Below the pieces are notes generated by a model. That model worked only from the letters and a program-made list of their open reading frames with translations, searched no databases and was not told the DNA's origin. A program made the translations under genes and the position numbers. Below, in pieces: positions 25,301 through 32,571 of a stretch of 36,023 bases of DNA (the first letter of the stretch is position 1; every line of letters starts with the position of its first letter). This DNA comes from Pseudomonas kielensis. Its GTDB lineage: Bacteria > Pseudomonadota > Gammaproteobacteria > Pseudomonadales > Pseudomonadaceae. The DNA is taken from NCBI RefSeq assembly GCF_014236655.1, contig NZ_JACMYG010000041.1, positions 1 to 36,023 on the forward strand, written 5' to 3'.

Positions 25301-27938
25301 AGGCAACTTCGCCCACCATGTCAGCCGCATCAAGCAGGCACAGCTGAACAATTTCGACGCACTGATTGGCACGGGCCAGCCCTGGCCGGCCAGCACTTCA
25401 CTGGCCGCCCATTTGCTCAATGTCCACATGGGGCGGTTGATAGAAGCCCATCGAGCAACGGCACGCAGCAACGATGCCTTGTACCTTGAACTCTGCGCTC
25501 TGAAGTCAGGCGCGATGTTCAATTACCTGAAAATGGCCGTGGGGATGGTGCCTTTCGTCGGTAGCGCCCTGGCGCTATACGATGCCTGGGACGCCGCCAA
25601 CCTGGCGGTCGCGGCATTCCTGCGCGGGGATGTCGGCCAAGGCCTGGCTGAAGTGGAGTCAGTCCTGTTATCACTGATTGATGCCGCCATGGACATCTTT
25701 CCCGCCGCGGGTGTCGGCTCCAGCGCGGCCCCCAGGGCTCGCGCGCTGACGCGAATTCGCCAGCTCAAAGCCTTGGTTAAAGACCCCGCAGCGTTGCATA
25801 CACCGTTGCAGCGTCCGGCCCGCCAGGCGGTGGAGCGTTTCCTCGGGTATGAGTACGAACAACCGATCAGCCTGGCCAGCCTGCAACCGGGTAGCGACGG
25901 TATGTACCGCAACGTCTACCGCCACGCAGACGGTAATTTCATCGTCCGCCAGGGGCGCATCTACCAGATCGAGTGGAGCACGGACTCCAGGAACTGGCGC
26001 CTGAGCGGGACGCGACGCAAAACCTATAAGCAACCCATCGGCCTCAATGAGGCAGGTCACTGGGACACTTACTACCATGCCCACGGCGTGACGTTCGAAG
26101 GTGGCGGGCTCGGTGGCGGTGCGGTGTTGGGGCGTCTGGCCGACGGGCTCGATCCGATCTGGCCAGAGGCAATTCGCGAACGATTGCCACGCTGGTGGAC
26201 CGACCGGGTGTTTCGTCGACATCACACCTTGACCGCGGCCGCCGACGATCTGGCCCCGCAACTGGATGCCCAGGTCGCCCGGACCAACACCGCACTTGAT
26301 CAGTACAACAGCAGCACCGCAGACAATCGTCCCGCACTCAGGCAGGTCGCCGAAGCCGCCTGCACAGTCGACATTGAAATGGCCACCCGGCACTACCAGA
26401 CGCTGGTTGAGTTACTCCCCCTGACGCACGGCAACAAGCGCCGCACGCTCCTGGAGATACAGAGTAATGACGCCCTGATACTGGCTGATCGGTTCCAGCA
26501 GCGCCTGTACATTTCCAATCACAGAGCCGTTGACTTGCTCAATCGCACCGATGAACTCATTCGCCACCTGGACACCCTGCCGGACGAAGCGCTGACCGAA
26601 CGCCTGCGTGCGCTCGAGACCATCAGAACAATACGCCTGGCCTTCATTGGCGAACTGGACACGATCGACGCTCAACTGCTGGACTTCCATCTATGGCTTG
26701 AGCGCGTGACCGTCAGCGCGCAGAAAAGCCAACTGATTCCAACCGCCAGGATGCTGACCGAGCGCTTGAGTGCCGCCAACAGGCTCTACCTGAAAACGGG
26801 GCACCTGCTGGAAGTGATCAATCGCTTCGACTCCGCCAGCGAAGTCTCCTGGCTGTATCTGCAGACCCGGGCAAACCCTCTGCGCACCCGGGTCGATCGC
26901 GCCCTGTTCAGCCAATTCAGCCTGCCGGAAACCAGCGCCACCAAGGCGCAGCGCAATCAGATACTGCAGGACTGCATCGATGCCTATGCCCAATTCCGAC
27001 GCGAAATGAACGTCTGGACCGCCAGCTATCCCCAGCACTTTCACCTGGAGGCCGTGCCGCCGCTGATCGAGGGCCTCGAAAAAATGGCCGAGCGTGCCCG
27101 CAAAGCCATCGCTCAACCGACATCCGCCGCCATCCCGGGGCAGCGGCAAAAAAAGGTGTTCACCACAGAAGACAATCAGTTGCTGATCGGCACCGAGCGC
27201 TGGGAGCCGACCACCCAAACGCGGCAATACGTCCTCACGGGCAAGGGCGGATACACCGAAGTATGGGAACAAGGCAGCCATGAGCGGTTTCGCCTGCTCA
27301 ACCCGCCGCCGCAAACGTCCCGCATCGCTCAACACAATCTGGACGCCTTGATCAGCGATGCCCGGCAGCGGCTGGAATCGCAAGCGAGCTACCAGGCCAA
27401 AGTCCAGGCCTATGCAGCGCAAGACATGCTACCGGTGGACCTGGAGCACATGATGCTCAGCGAAGCCAACGAACTGCTCCTGCGTGCGCGGCATATCGAG
27501 CAAGTGGCACCAGACAACACGATCTTAAGCCGTCTGCGGGACAAGGCCGCGGCGCTAACCGCCCAGGGCAGGCAACTGCGCACCCAACAGACCTTGCGCA
27601 GCAAAAACCCGACCGATGGCATGCTCGATGACCTGGCCCGCCAAAACGCGGTGGATATCCGTAAAACCAGCCCGATGAAAAACCTGGGCAAACGCAAGGA
27701 TGGTCGAATCGACTACCTGCAGGAATACGAAATCCACGACCTGGCGCAAACTCCGTCCCAGGTGCTGTGGTATGCCCACTTCCACTACACCAAGGCCACC
27801 CCTGATTTGCGGGCATTCGAGAAAGCCCACCTGAAATTACCCGAGCACCGGTTTGCCACCCATGCCGACGCACCCAACCTTCCCTACTCCGATATCGCTA
27901 AACACTCAGTCGCGCTGATTCATTTCGAGAACCTTTGA
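22368..27938 (+). CDS. giant DUF6543/dermonecrotic-toxin-domain protein
   Basis: A single uninterrupted 1856-codon gene. The sequence has the pattern of large pseudomonad proteins annotated 'dermonecrotic toxin domain-containing' (DUF6543): an N-terminal W-N-D-Y-W-S-A-R-A-P-G-T-P-L-S-R-R block near 148-165, an A-L-P-Q-W-L-K segment near 663, a hydrophobic stretch V-P-F-V-G-S-A-L-A-L-Y near 1061 running to about 1120, an R-Q-G-R-I-Y-Q-I-E-W block near 1191, and a C-terminal module (about 1745-1856) with W-Y-A-H-F-H-Y. No signal peptide, RHS/YD repeats, LRR or NEL ligase domain is seen. The ribosome site is weak. Family members are presumed host-directed toxins or effectors; the activity is not established. 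No secretion, chaperone or immunity gene adjoins. It sits alone between a divergent hydrolase and convergent metE, suggesting an accessory insertion. Confidence 0.8.
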   Translation: MPHTLIDQNPVPASVLPTSRVLTAPLDENLFLTAESRCRDSHEQMLSLMDRTPTVRAAINQWLKRTWNLEGEQAGLLFHATAERSTRRSSLSEACAFMLQHPQLDTALIPGSQLTGIHRDHPLFATPSAQLLEQFKALDLKAELTTLWNDYWSARAPGTPLSRRDLAARLYRSHFEAAGQLAFAQGALSTEQLAWFLAALNPPDAALEVAGQRICTEQLTLTRSDTRVVPLPGAFVISREAQQLATQLLYLPQQQPAVKRFRQRSEMEDWLIEHQQQVFGVSESAAENRITYNLQETALNAGLAQLLAHRLTVQMLSAIKGRDDDIAEYAAYALDTVEQLEQTHRTDPLFSAPPALAITTQGDTASDEAPLFGLLNPDIPMSRRRHSLAQQCAAIEQRFAQDPNDPQLQKLKQALDALNAAQQASRDAASALLDSRDASNLLELRHPSNPHYTALYQARLRGLRAEAEIQWCLGQISLAEHDLITAIVDDPDRLSPHPHVTVARLTLSSREQTPQDSPPHTRELEEVLLITHPSAEDGLSPPGQLLYWPGHFGGLQRFASRQALEQELFKLGSGERVFALHVTALSRAPFKYALDNQLHACEQQVIELIQNNPLPAHAAQRRLALEKLREQMLATLTVPVSAARDQAYARHLEQHRSDTLTQALPQWLKALAGDQRVQLKRLIQAYIAAMKRSHEILERDLPPRADFSNKHLETRLRKDFNLKHGFAVVLDLPDSTTWQKRVIQGAAPGTPQESVLVASPGRSPLSLVELAQRNIDQPLWWRLSLMRCVISADDETDRKALSTGINPQYLRALVTELDLAAKYEQLIRETFIGLPHAAAFSNEHRRECLVEPWRLMLKLQGEFAQLQRHIDAGGRQVLEIAIDAASAQAYAPGGKRIVLIPAHLTVGGADTPSEGPSTLSGVTFIEEQISGLTLLYLPDSPDGEYLRQFPSLEQARQRLFDVCVQEPMVEYLAGRALTGNFAHHVSRIKQAQLNNFDALIGTGQPWPASTSLAAHLLNVHMGRLIEAHRATARSNDALYLELCALKSGAMFNYLKMAVGMVPFVGSALALYDAWDAANLAVAAFLRGDVGQGLAEVESVLLSLIDAAMDIFPAAGVGSSAAPRARALTRIRQLKALVKDPAALHTPLQRPARQAVERFLGYEYEQPISLASLQPGSDGMYRNVYRHADGNFIVRQGRIYQIEWSTDSRNWRLSGTRRKTYKQPIGLNEAGHWDTYYHAHGVTFEGGGLGGGAVLGRLADGLDPIWPEAIRERLPRWWTDRVFRRHHTLTAAADDLAPQLDAQVARTNTALDQYNSSTADNRPALRQVAEAACTVDIEMATRHYQTLVELLPLTHGNKRRTLLEIQSNDALILADRFQQRLYISNHRAVDLLNRTDELIRHLDTLPDEALTERLRALETIRTIRLAFIGELDTIDAQLLDFHLWLERVTVSAQKSQLIPTARMLTERLSAANRLYLKTGHLLEVINRFDSASEVSWLYLQTRANPLRTRVDRALFSQFSLPETSATKAQRNQILQDCIDAYAQFRREMNVWTASYPQHFHLEAVPPLIEGLEKMAERARKAIAQPTSAAIPGQRQKKVFTTEDNQLLIGTERWEPTTQTRQYVLTGKGGYTEVWEQGSHERFRLLNPPPQTSRIAQHNLDALISDARQRLESQASYQAKVQAYAAQDMLPVDLEHMMLSEANELLLRARHIEQVAPDNTILSRLRDKAAALTAQGRQLRTQQTLRSKNPTDGMLDDLARQNAVDIRKTSPMKNLGKRKDGRIDYLQEYEIHDLAQTPSQVLWYAHFHYTKATPDLRAFEKAHLKLPEHRFATHADAPNLPYSDIAKHSVALIHFENL

Positions 27939-27943
27939 CCGAC

Positions 27944-27969
27944 AAGAGAGCGGGTTCGCCCGCTCTCTT
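27944..27969. terminator. shared hairpin between toxin-like gene and metE
   Basis: A perfect 11-bp stem AAGAGAGCGGG/CCCGCTCTCTT is closed by a TTCG tetraloop. It lies 5 nt after one stop and 11 nt before the convergent metE stop. T tracts are absent on both strands, so termination may be weak or the hairpin may act as an mRNA 3' end. Confidence 0.6.
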
Positions 27970-27980
27970 CCTGCCATGCA

Positions 27981-30293
27981 TCAAGCCAACTGACTGCGCA
28001 ACTGGCGCGCTGCTGCCACCATGTTGACCAACGCGGCTTCCGTCTCGGGCCAGGCCCGGGTCTTGAGGCCGCAGTCCGGATTGACCCACAGCCGCTCGGC
28101 CGGGATGCGCTGCACCGCCTTGGTCAGCAACTTGACCATCTCCTGGGTGTCCGGCACTCGTGGCGAGTGGATGTCGTACACCCCAGGGCCGATATCGTTC
28201 GGGTAGTCGAAGGCCTTGAAGGCTTCCAGCAACTGCATGTCCGAACGCGAGGTTTCGATGGTGATCACGTCGGCGTCCATCGCCGCAATCGACTTGATCA
28301 CGTCATTGAACTCGCTGTAGCACATGTGGGTGTGAATCTGGGTTTCATCGCGCACCCCAGACGCGCTCAAGCGAAATGCCTGCACCGCCCAATCCAGGTA
28401 TTCCTGCCACTGCGCCTGGCGCAACGGCAGGCCCTCGCGGAACGCCGCTTCATCGATCTGGATGACCTTGATCCCGGCCCGTTCGAGGTCCAGCACTTCA
28501 TCGCGCAGGGCCAGCGCCAACTGCTGCGCCTGGACTTTGCGCGACACATCTTCCCGGGGGAACGACCACATCAGCATGGTCACGGGACCGGTGAGCATGC
28601 CTTTCATGACCTTGTCGGTCAGGCTTTGGGCATAGGTGATCCAGTCCACGGTCATGGCTTTCGGACGACTGAGGTCGCCGTAGATAATCGCCGGTTTCAC
28701 ACAGCGCGAACCGTAGCTCTGCACCCAGCCAAAGCGGCTGAACAGATAGCCGTCCAACTGCTCGGCAAAGTACTCGACCATGTCGTTGCGCTCAGCCTCA
28801 CCGTGCACCAGCACATCCAACCCGAGGCGTTCCTGGATCTGCACGGCGTGGCGGATTTCGCTGTGCATGGCATCGGTGTAATCGTTGGCCGACAACTTGC
28901 CCTGCTTGAACGCCTGGCGAGCGAGGCGAATAGCCCCGGTCTGGGGGAACGAGCCGATGGTGGTGGTCGGGAAGACCGGTAGCTGCAAGCGTGCCCGTTG
29001 CTGCTCGATGCGCTGGGCAAAGCCCGACTGGCGCTGGCTGTCACTGTCGCCGATGGCCTCGACCCGCGCCTGCACCTGGGCCTTGTGAATGCGTGGCGAC
29101 TGGGCGCGGCTGGCCTGGACGGCACGGCTTTGCGCCAATGCCGCTTGCACCTTGGGCGACTGCGGGTCGTTCAGGGCATCGCGCAACACGGCAATCTCGC
29201 CGCACTTCTGCACGGCAAAGGCCAGCCAGCTTTTCAGTTCCGGATCGAGCTGGTCCTCGCGTTCCAGGTCCACCGGGCTGTGCAGCAATGAACACGAACT
29301 GCTGACCCACAGGTTGTCGCCAAAGCGCTCCTGGGCCACTTGCAGTTGCGCCAGTACCGGTTCCAGTTCACAACGCCAGACGTTGCGACCGTTGACCAGG
29401 CCCACCGAGAGAATCTTGTAGGTCGGCAGCCGATCGAGCACGTGCAGCAGTTGGTCGGGCGCACGCACCGCGTCAATGTGCAGGCCCTGGACCGGCAGGC
29501 CGACCGCCAGCCCGAGGTTGTCCTGCAGGCCGCTGAAGTAGGTGGCCAGCAGTTTTTTCAGCGGCGAATACTGCAGGATGTGATAGGCGCGTTCGAAGGC
29601 GCTCTTCCAGGGCTGTGGCAGGTCGAGGGTCAGGATCGGCTCATCGATCTGTACCCACTCCACGCCTTGGGCAGCGAGGCGGCCGAGGATTTCGTTGTAC
29701 ACCGGCAGCAGGCGTTCCAGCAGGTCGAGCTTGTCGAAGTCATTGCCTTTGGTCTTGCCCAGCCACAGGTAGGTCAGTGGGCCGATGATCACCGGCTTGA
29801 CGGTGTGACCAAGGGCGCGGGCTTCGTCGACTTCATCGAACAGTTGTTCCCAGCTCAGCGTGAACTGTTGGTCGACGCTGAATTCCGGGACCAGGTAGTG
29901 GTAGTTGGTGTCGAACCACTTGGTCAATTCCTGGGCATAGGGCGCCTGGGCATGCTCACCGCCGCAGCAGGTGGCGGTGGCACCCCGGGCCATGGCGAAC
30001 AGGCTGTCGAGGGTCGGTTGACCCTGGTCATCACGGGTGCTGTCGAAGCGTTGGGGAATCACCCCGAAGGTCAGCGAATGGCTCAGGACCTGGTCGTACC
30101 AGGCGAAGTCGCCCACCGGCAACAGGTCGATGCCGGCCTCTTTCTGCAACTGCCAGTGCCGGGCGCGCAGGTCGCGGCCGACCGCTTGCAGGGCCGCTTG
30201 ATCAAGGTCGCCCTTCCAATAGGCTTCGAGGGCTTTTTTCAGTTCGCGATCAGCGCCGATGCGGGGAAAACCGAGGGTGTGGGCCAAGGCCAT
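27981..30293 (-). CDS. metE: cobalamin-independent methionine synthase
   Basis: A 770-residue cytosolic zinc enzyme transferring the methyl group of methyltetrahydrofolate (polyglutamyl form) to homocysteine. It has two duplicated barrels; the N-terminal one carries L-G-F-P-R-I-G. The catalytic half has the zinc ligands His and Cys in I-H-T-H-M-C-Y (near residues 653-655) and a final Cys in N-P-D-C-G-L-K-T-R (near 738). Length is typical. The ATG at 30293 has CAGGAG 9-14 nt upstream and starts M-A-L-A-H-T-L-G-F-P; an ATG 18 codons upstream is not supported. It is divergent from metR over a 108-nt gap. The gap is too short for a cobalamin riboswitch plus promoter, so control is probably by MetR. 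Confidence 0.95.
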   Translation of the reverse strand: MALAHTLGFPRIGADRELKKALEAYWKGDLDQAALQAVGRDLRARHWQLQKEAGIDLLPVGDFAWYDQVLSHSLTFGVIPQRFDSTRDDQGQPTLDSLFAMARGATATCCGGEHAQAPYAQELTKWFDTNYHYLVPEFSVDQQFTLSWEQLFDEVDEARALGHTVKPVIIGPLTYLWLGKTKGNDFDKLDLLERLLPVYNEILGRLAAQGVEWVQIDEPILTLDLPQPWKSAFERAYHILQYSPLKKLLATYFSGLQDNLGLAVGLPVQGLHIDAVRAPDQLLHVLDRLPTYKILSVGLVNGRNVWRCELEPVLAQLQVAQERFGDNLWVSSSCSLLHSPVDLEREDQLDPELKSWLAFAVQKCGEIAVLRDALNDPQSPKVQAALAQSRAVQASRAQSPRIHKAQVQARVEAIGDSDSQRQSGFAQRIEQQRARLQLPVFPTTTIGSFPQTGAIRLARQAFKQGKLSANDYTDAMHSEIRHAVQIQERLGLDVLVHGEAERNDMVEYFAEQLDGYLFSRFGWVQSYGSRCVKPAIIYGDLSRPKAMTVDWITYAQSLTDKVMKGMLTGPVTMLMWSFPREDVSRKVQAQQLALALRDEVLDLERAGIKVIQIDEAAFREGLPLRQAQWQEYLDWAVQAFRLSASGVRDETQIHTHMCYSEFNDVIKSIAAMDADVITIETSRSDMQLLEAFKAFDYPNDIGPGVYDIHSPRVPDTQEMVKLLTKAVQRIPAERLWVNPDCGLKTRAWPETEAALVNMVAAARQLRSQLA

Positions 30294-30306
30294 GGCGTTT
30301 AACTCC

Positions 30307-30390
30307 TGAATAAATGATGGGCCTATTGTCGACAGCCTGGCCATCATGAGACAAACTCAACCTTTTCGTGTTCATCACAAAATTTATTCA
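30307..30390. promoter_or_regulatory. metE–metR control region with MetR-like operator
   Basis: TGAG-ACAAA-CTCA (30347-30359) is a symmetrical T-N11-A palindrome close to the TGAA-N5-TTCA MetR box of enteric bacteria. It sits midway between two 9-bp arms, TGAATAAAT (30307-30315) and ATTTATTCA (30382-30390), which are inverted copies of each other. This fits LysR-type control of both divergent genes. Confidence 0.5.
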
Positions 30391-30401
30391 TGGAGGCCAC
30401 G

Positions 30402-31319
30402 GTGCTCGAAATCCGTCACCTGAAGACCCTGCACGCCCTGCGTGAAGCCGATAGCCTGGTCGAAGCCGCCGAACGCCTGCACCTGACCCAGTCGGCCCTG
30501 TCCCACCAGTTCAAGGAGCTGGAAGAGCGCATGGGCATGCCGTTGTTCGTGCGCAAGACCAAGCCGGTGCGCTTCACCAGCGCCGGCCTGCGCCTGCTGC
30601 AACTGGCCGACGCCACCCTGCCGCTGTTGCGCGGGGCCGAGCGCGACATCGCCCGGTTGGCCGGTGGCACCGCCGGCCGCCTGCACATGGCGATCGAATG
30701 CCACAGCTGCTTCCAATGGCTGATGCCGACCATCGACCAGTTCCGCGATGCCTGGCCGGAAGTCGAACTGGACCTGGCCTCGGGCTTTTCCTTCGCCCCG
30801 CTGCCGGCCCTGGCCCGTGGCGACCTCGACCTGGTGGTGACCTCCGACCCGCTGGAACTGGCCGGGATCACCTACGTGCCGCTGTTCACCTACGAAGCCA
30901 TGCTCGCCGTGGCCAACCAGCATCGCCTGGCGAGCAAGCCCTACATCGTGCCCGAGGACCTGCTCAGCGAAACCCTGATCACCTACCCAGTGGAACGGGA
31001 TCGGCTGGACATCTTCACCCGCTTCCTGGAGCCGGCCGACATCGAGCCGGCTCAGGTCCGGACTTCGGAGCTGACGGTGATGATGATGCAATTGGTGGCC
31101 AGCGGACGTGGCGTGTGCGGCATGCCCCACTGGGCCCTGCATGAGTACAGCTCACGGGGTTATGTGAAGGCCAAGCGGCTGGGAGAAAAGGGCCTGTTCG
31201 CCACGCTGTACGCCGGCATCCGCGCCGACATGCTGGATGCGCCGTACATGCGCGACTTCCTGCTGACGGCCAAGGACACCTCGTTTTCCACCCTGGATGG
31301 GGTCAGTGTGGTGCGCTAG
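30402..31319 (+). CDS. metR: LysR-type regulator MetR
   Basis: A 305-residue LysR-family activator of methionine genes. The N-terminal winged helix (L-E-I-R-H-L-K-T-L-H-A-L…T-Q-S-A-L-S-H-Q-F-K-E-L-E) closely matches E. coli MetR as recalled. The effector domain keeps the A-I-E-C-H-S-C-F-Q-W-L segment, where homocysteine binds in the family. I prefer the GTG at 30402, which has a GGAGG site at 5-nt spacing and aligns with the family start. The ATG at 30390 would place the ribosome site inside the gene. Divergent from metE, its expected main target; the gap carries LysR-type palindromes. Confidence 0.9.
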   Translation: MLEIRHLKTLHALREADSLVEAAERLHLTQSALSHQFKELEERMGMPLFVRKTKPVRFTSAGLRLLQLADATLPLLRGAERDIARLAGGTAGRLHMAIECHSCFQWLMPTIDQFRDAWPEVELDLASGFSFAPLPALARGDLDLVVTSDPLELAGITYVPLFTYEAMLAVANQHRLASKPYIVPEDLLSETLITYPVERDRLDIFTRFLEPADIEPAQVRTSELTVMMMQLVASGRGVCGMPHWALHEYSSRGYVKAKRLGEKGLFATLYAGIRADMLDAPYMRDFLLTAKDTSFSTLDGVSVVR

Positions 31320-31331
31320 ACGCTTGGCGCG

Positions 31332-31970
31332 TTACACCATCCGCTTGGGTTCAGACAGCAGGCGTACCGCCAGGGCCGCCAGGACGAAACCCATGAAATA
31401 GCGCTGCACTGCCAGCCAGGTCGGGTTGTTGACGAACCAGCTGGCGATGCCCGCGGCGAACAGCGCGATCAGCAGGTTGACGGTAAAGCTGACGCTGATC
31501 TGGGTCAGGCCCAGGGCAATACTCTGGAAGAAAATCGAGCCGTGCTCAGGGGTGATGAACTGCGGAAATACCGAGAGGTAGAACACCGCGATCTTCGGGT
31601 TCAGGGCACTGGTGAGAAAGCCCATCAGCATCAGTTTGCGTGAAGAGTCCGGCGCCAGTTGCTGCGCCTCGAACGGCGAGCGGGCGCCGGGCTTGATCGC
31701 TTGCCAGGCCATCCACAACAAGTACAAGGCCCCCGCCCACTTCAGCACCTCATAGGCCATCGGCACCGCCAGGAACACCGCCGTCAAGCCGGCCGCCGCC
31801 GCGAACAGGTGCACAAAAAAACCCGCCACCACACCCACCAGCGAGATCACCCCGGCCTTGCGCCCCTGGCAGATCGAACGGGAAATCAGGTAGATCATGT
31901 TCGGCCCCGGTGTCAGCACCAGGAGCAAGGACGCCGCGGCGAAAATCAGCAGGTCTTGGAGGGTAATCAT
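31332..31970 (-). CDS. LysE/RhtB-family amino acid exporter
   Basis: A 212-residue inner-membrane protein with about six hydrophobic segments. The family hallmark L-T-P-G-P-N-M-I-Y-L-I-S-R-S lies in the first helix region and an L-N-P-K-I-A-V-F-Y motif starts the second half. Relatives export Lys, Thr, homoserine or homoserine lactones. It is convergent with metR (12 nt between stops). Homoserine-type substrates would fit the methionine neighbourhood, but that is only proximity. AAGGA precedes the ATG at 31970. The substrate cannot be assigned from sequence. Confidence 0.88.
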   Translation of the reverse strand: MITLQDLLIFAAASLLLVLTPGPNMIYLISRSICQGRKAGVISLVGVVAGFFVHLFAAAAGLTAVFLAVPMAYEVLKWAGALYLLWMAWQAIKPGARSPFEAQQLAPDSSRKLMLMGFLTSALNPKIAVFYLSVFPQFITPEHGSIFFQSIALGLTQISVSFTVNLLIALFAAGIASWFVNNPTWLAVQRYFMGFVLAALAVRLLSEPKRMV

Positions 31971-31994
31971 CAGGCAGTCCTTGTCAGTGATGGG

Positions 31995-32429
31995 TCAGGC
32001 CGGAGCCTTCAGTGAATGGCGATAAAACGGCAGGATCAGGTCCCGTGTCAATGGCGCCAGCGACACATCCGGCTCCACCTGCGGATCGATCCACAGCACT
32101 TCTTCGATTTCCGCCGCCGGGCAAACGTCCTGGCGGATCTGCAGCAGGAAGATTTCAGCCGCGACCACAAAGCCCGGCTCATTCGCCGCCGGCGCGCAGA
32201 ACGGTCCCAGGTAACGGGCCTGAGCCGTGTCGATGCGCAACCCCAACTCCTCTTCCAGCTCGCGGGCCAGGGCCTGCACCGGCTGCTCATGGGCTTCGAT
32301 CTTGCCGCCCGGCTGCATGAACGCAGTGGTGCCACGCTTGCGGACCAGCAAGGTGCGGCCATCGGGGCCAATCAACAGTGCAGCGGCGATGCGGATAACA
32401 GGGGGCTCAACACAAACGGAATCGGTCAT
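31995..32429 (-). CDS. NUDIX hydrolase
   Basis: A 144-residue NUDIX-fold hydrolase. The full Nudix box G-x5-E-x7-R-E-x2-E-E-x-G is present from G42 to L64, with metal-binding glutamates in R-E-L-E-E-E-L-G. Such enzymes cleave nucleoside diphosphates linked to another group; the short domain and M-Q-P-G-G-K-I segment resemble MutT/ADP-ribose-type members, but the substrate is not predictable. The ATG at 32429 is preferred over an upstream GTG (32435); neither has a strong ribosome site. It lies 24 nt ahead of the exporter on the same strand, so the two are probably cotranscribed. Confidence 0.87.
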   Translation of the reverse strand: MTDSVCVEPPVIRIAAALLIGPDGRTLLVRKRGTTAFMQPGGKIEAHEQPVQALARELEEELGLRIDTAQARYLGPFCAPAANEPGFVVAAEIFLLQIRQDVCPAAEIEEVLWIDPQVEPDVSLAPLTRDLILPFYRHSLKAPA

Positions 32430-32571
32430 GGACACTCAGCGGCCTTGGCACAAAGAGCCCAAGGATCCCACGGGCGCCAGGGGTGCGTCACGCCCCCACC
32501 GATTGCCCCTGCCGCCTGTCTGGGCCAGTATGTTCGGCAACTTCAGGCTGTGAGCCGACCGGGAACGCTGA

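Noticed and set aside
22368..27938. NEL-type ubiquitin ligase, RHS or Tc toxin identity for the giant protein
   Set aside because: No leucine-rich repeats, no conserved NEL-like C-terminal catalytic Cys context and no YD repeats were seen.
30294..30401. Cobalamin riboswitch upstream of metE
   Set aside because: The 108-nt gap is shared by two divergent promoters and is too short for the riboswitch fold; palindromes of LysR type explain it better.
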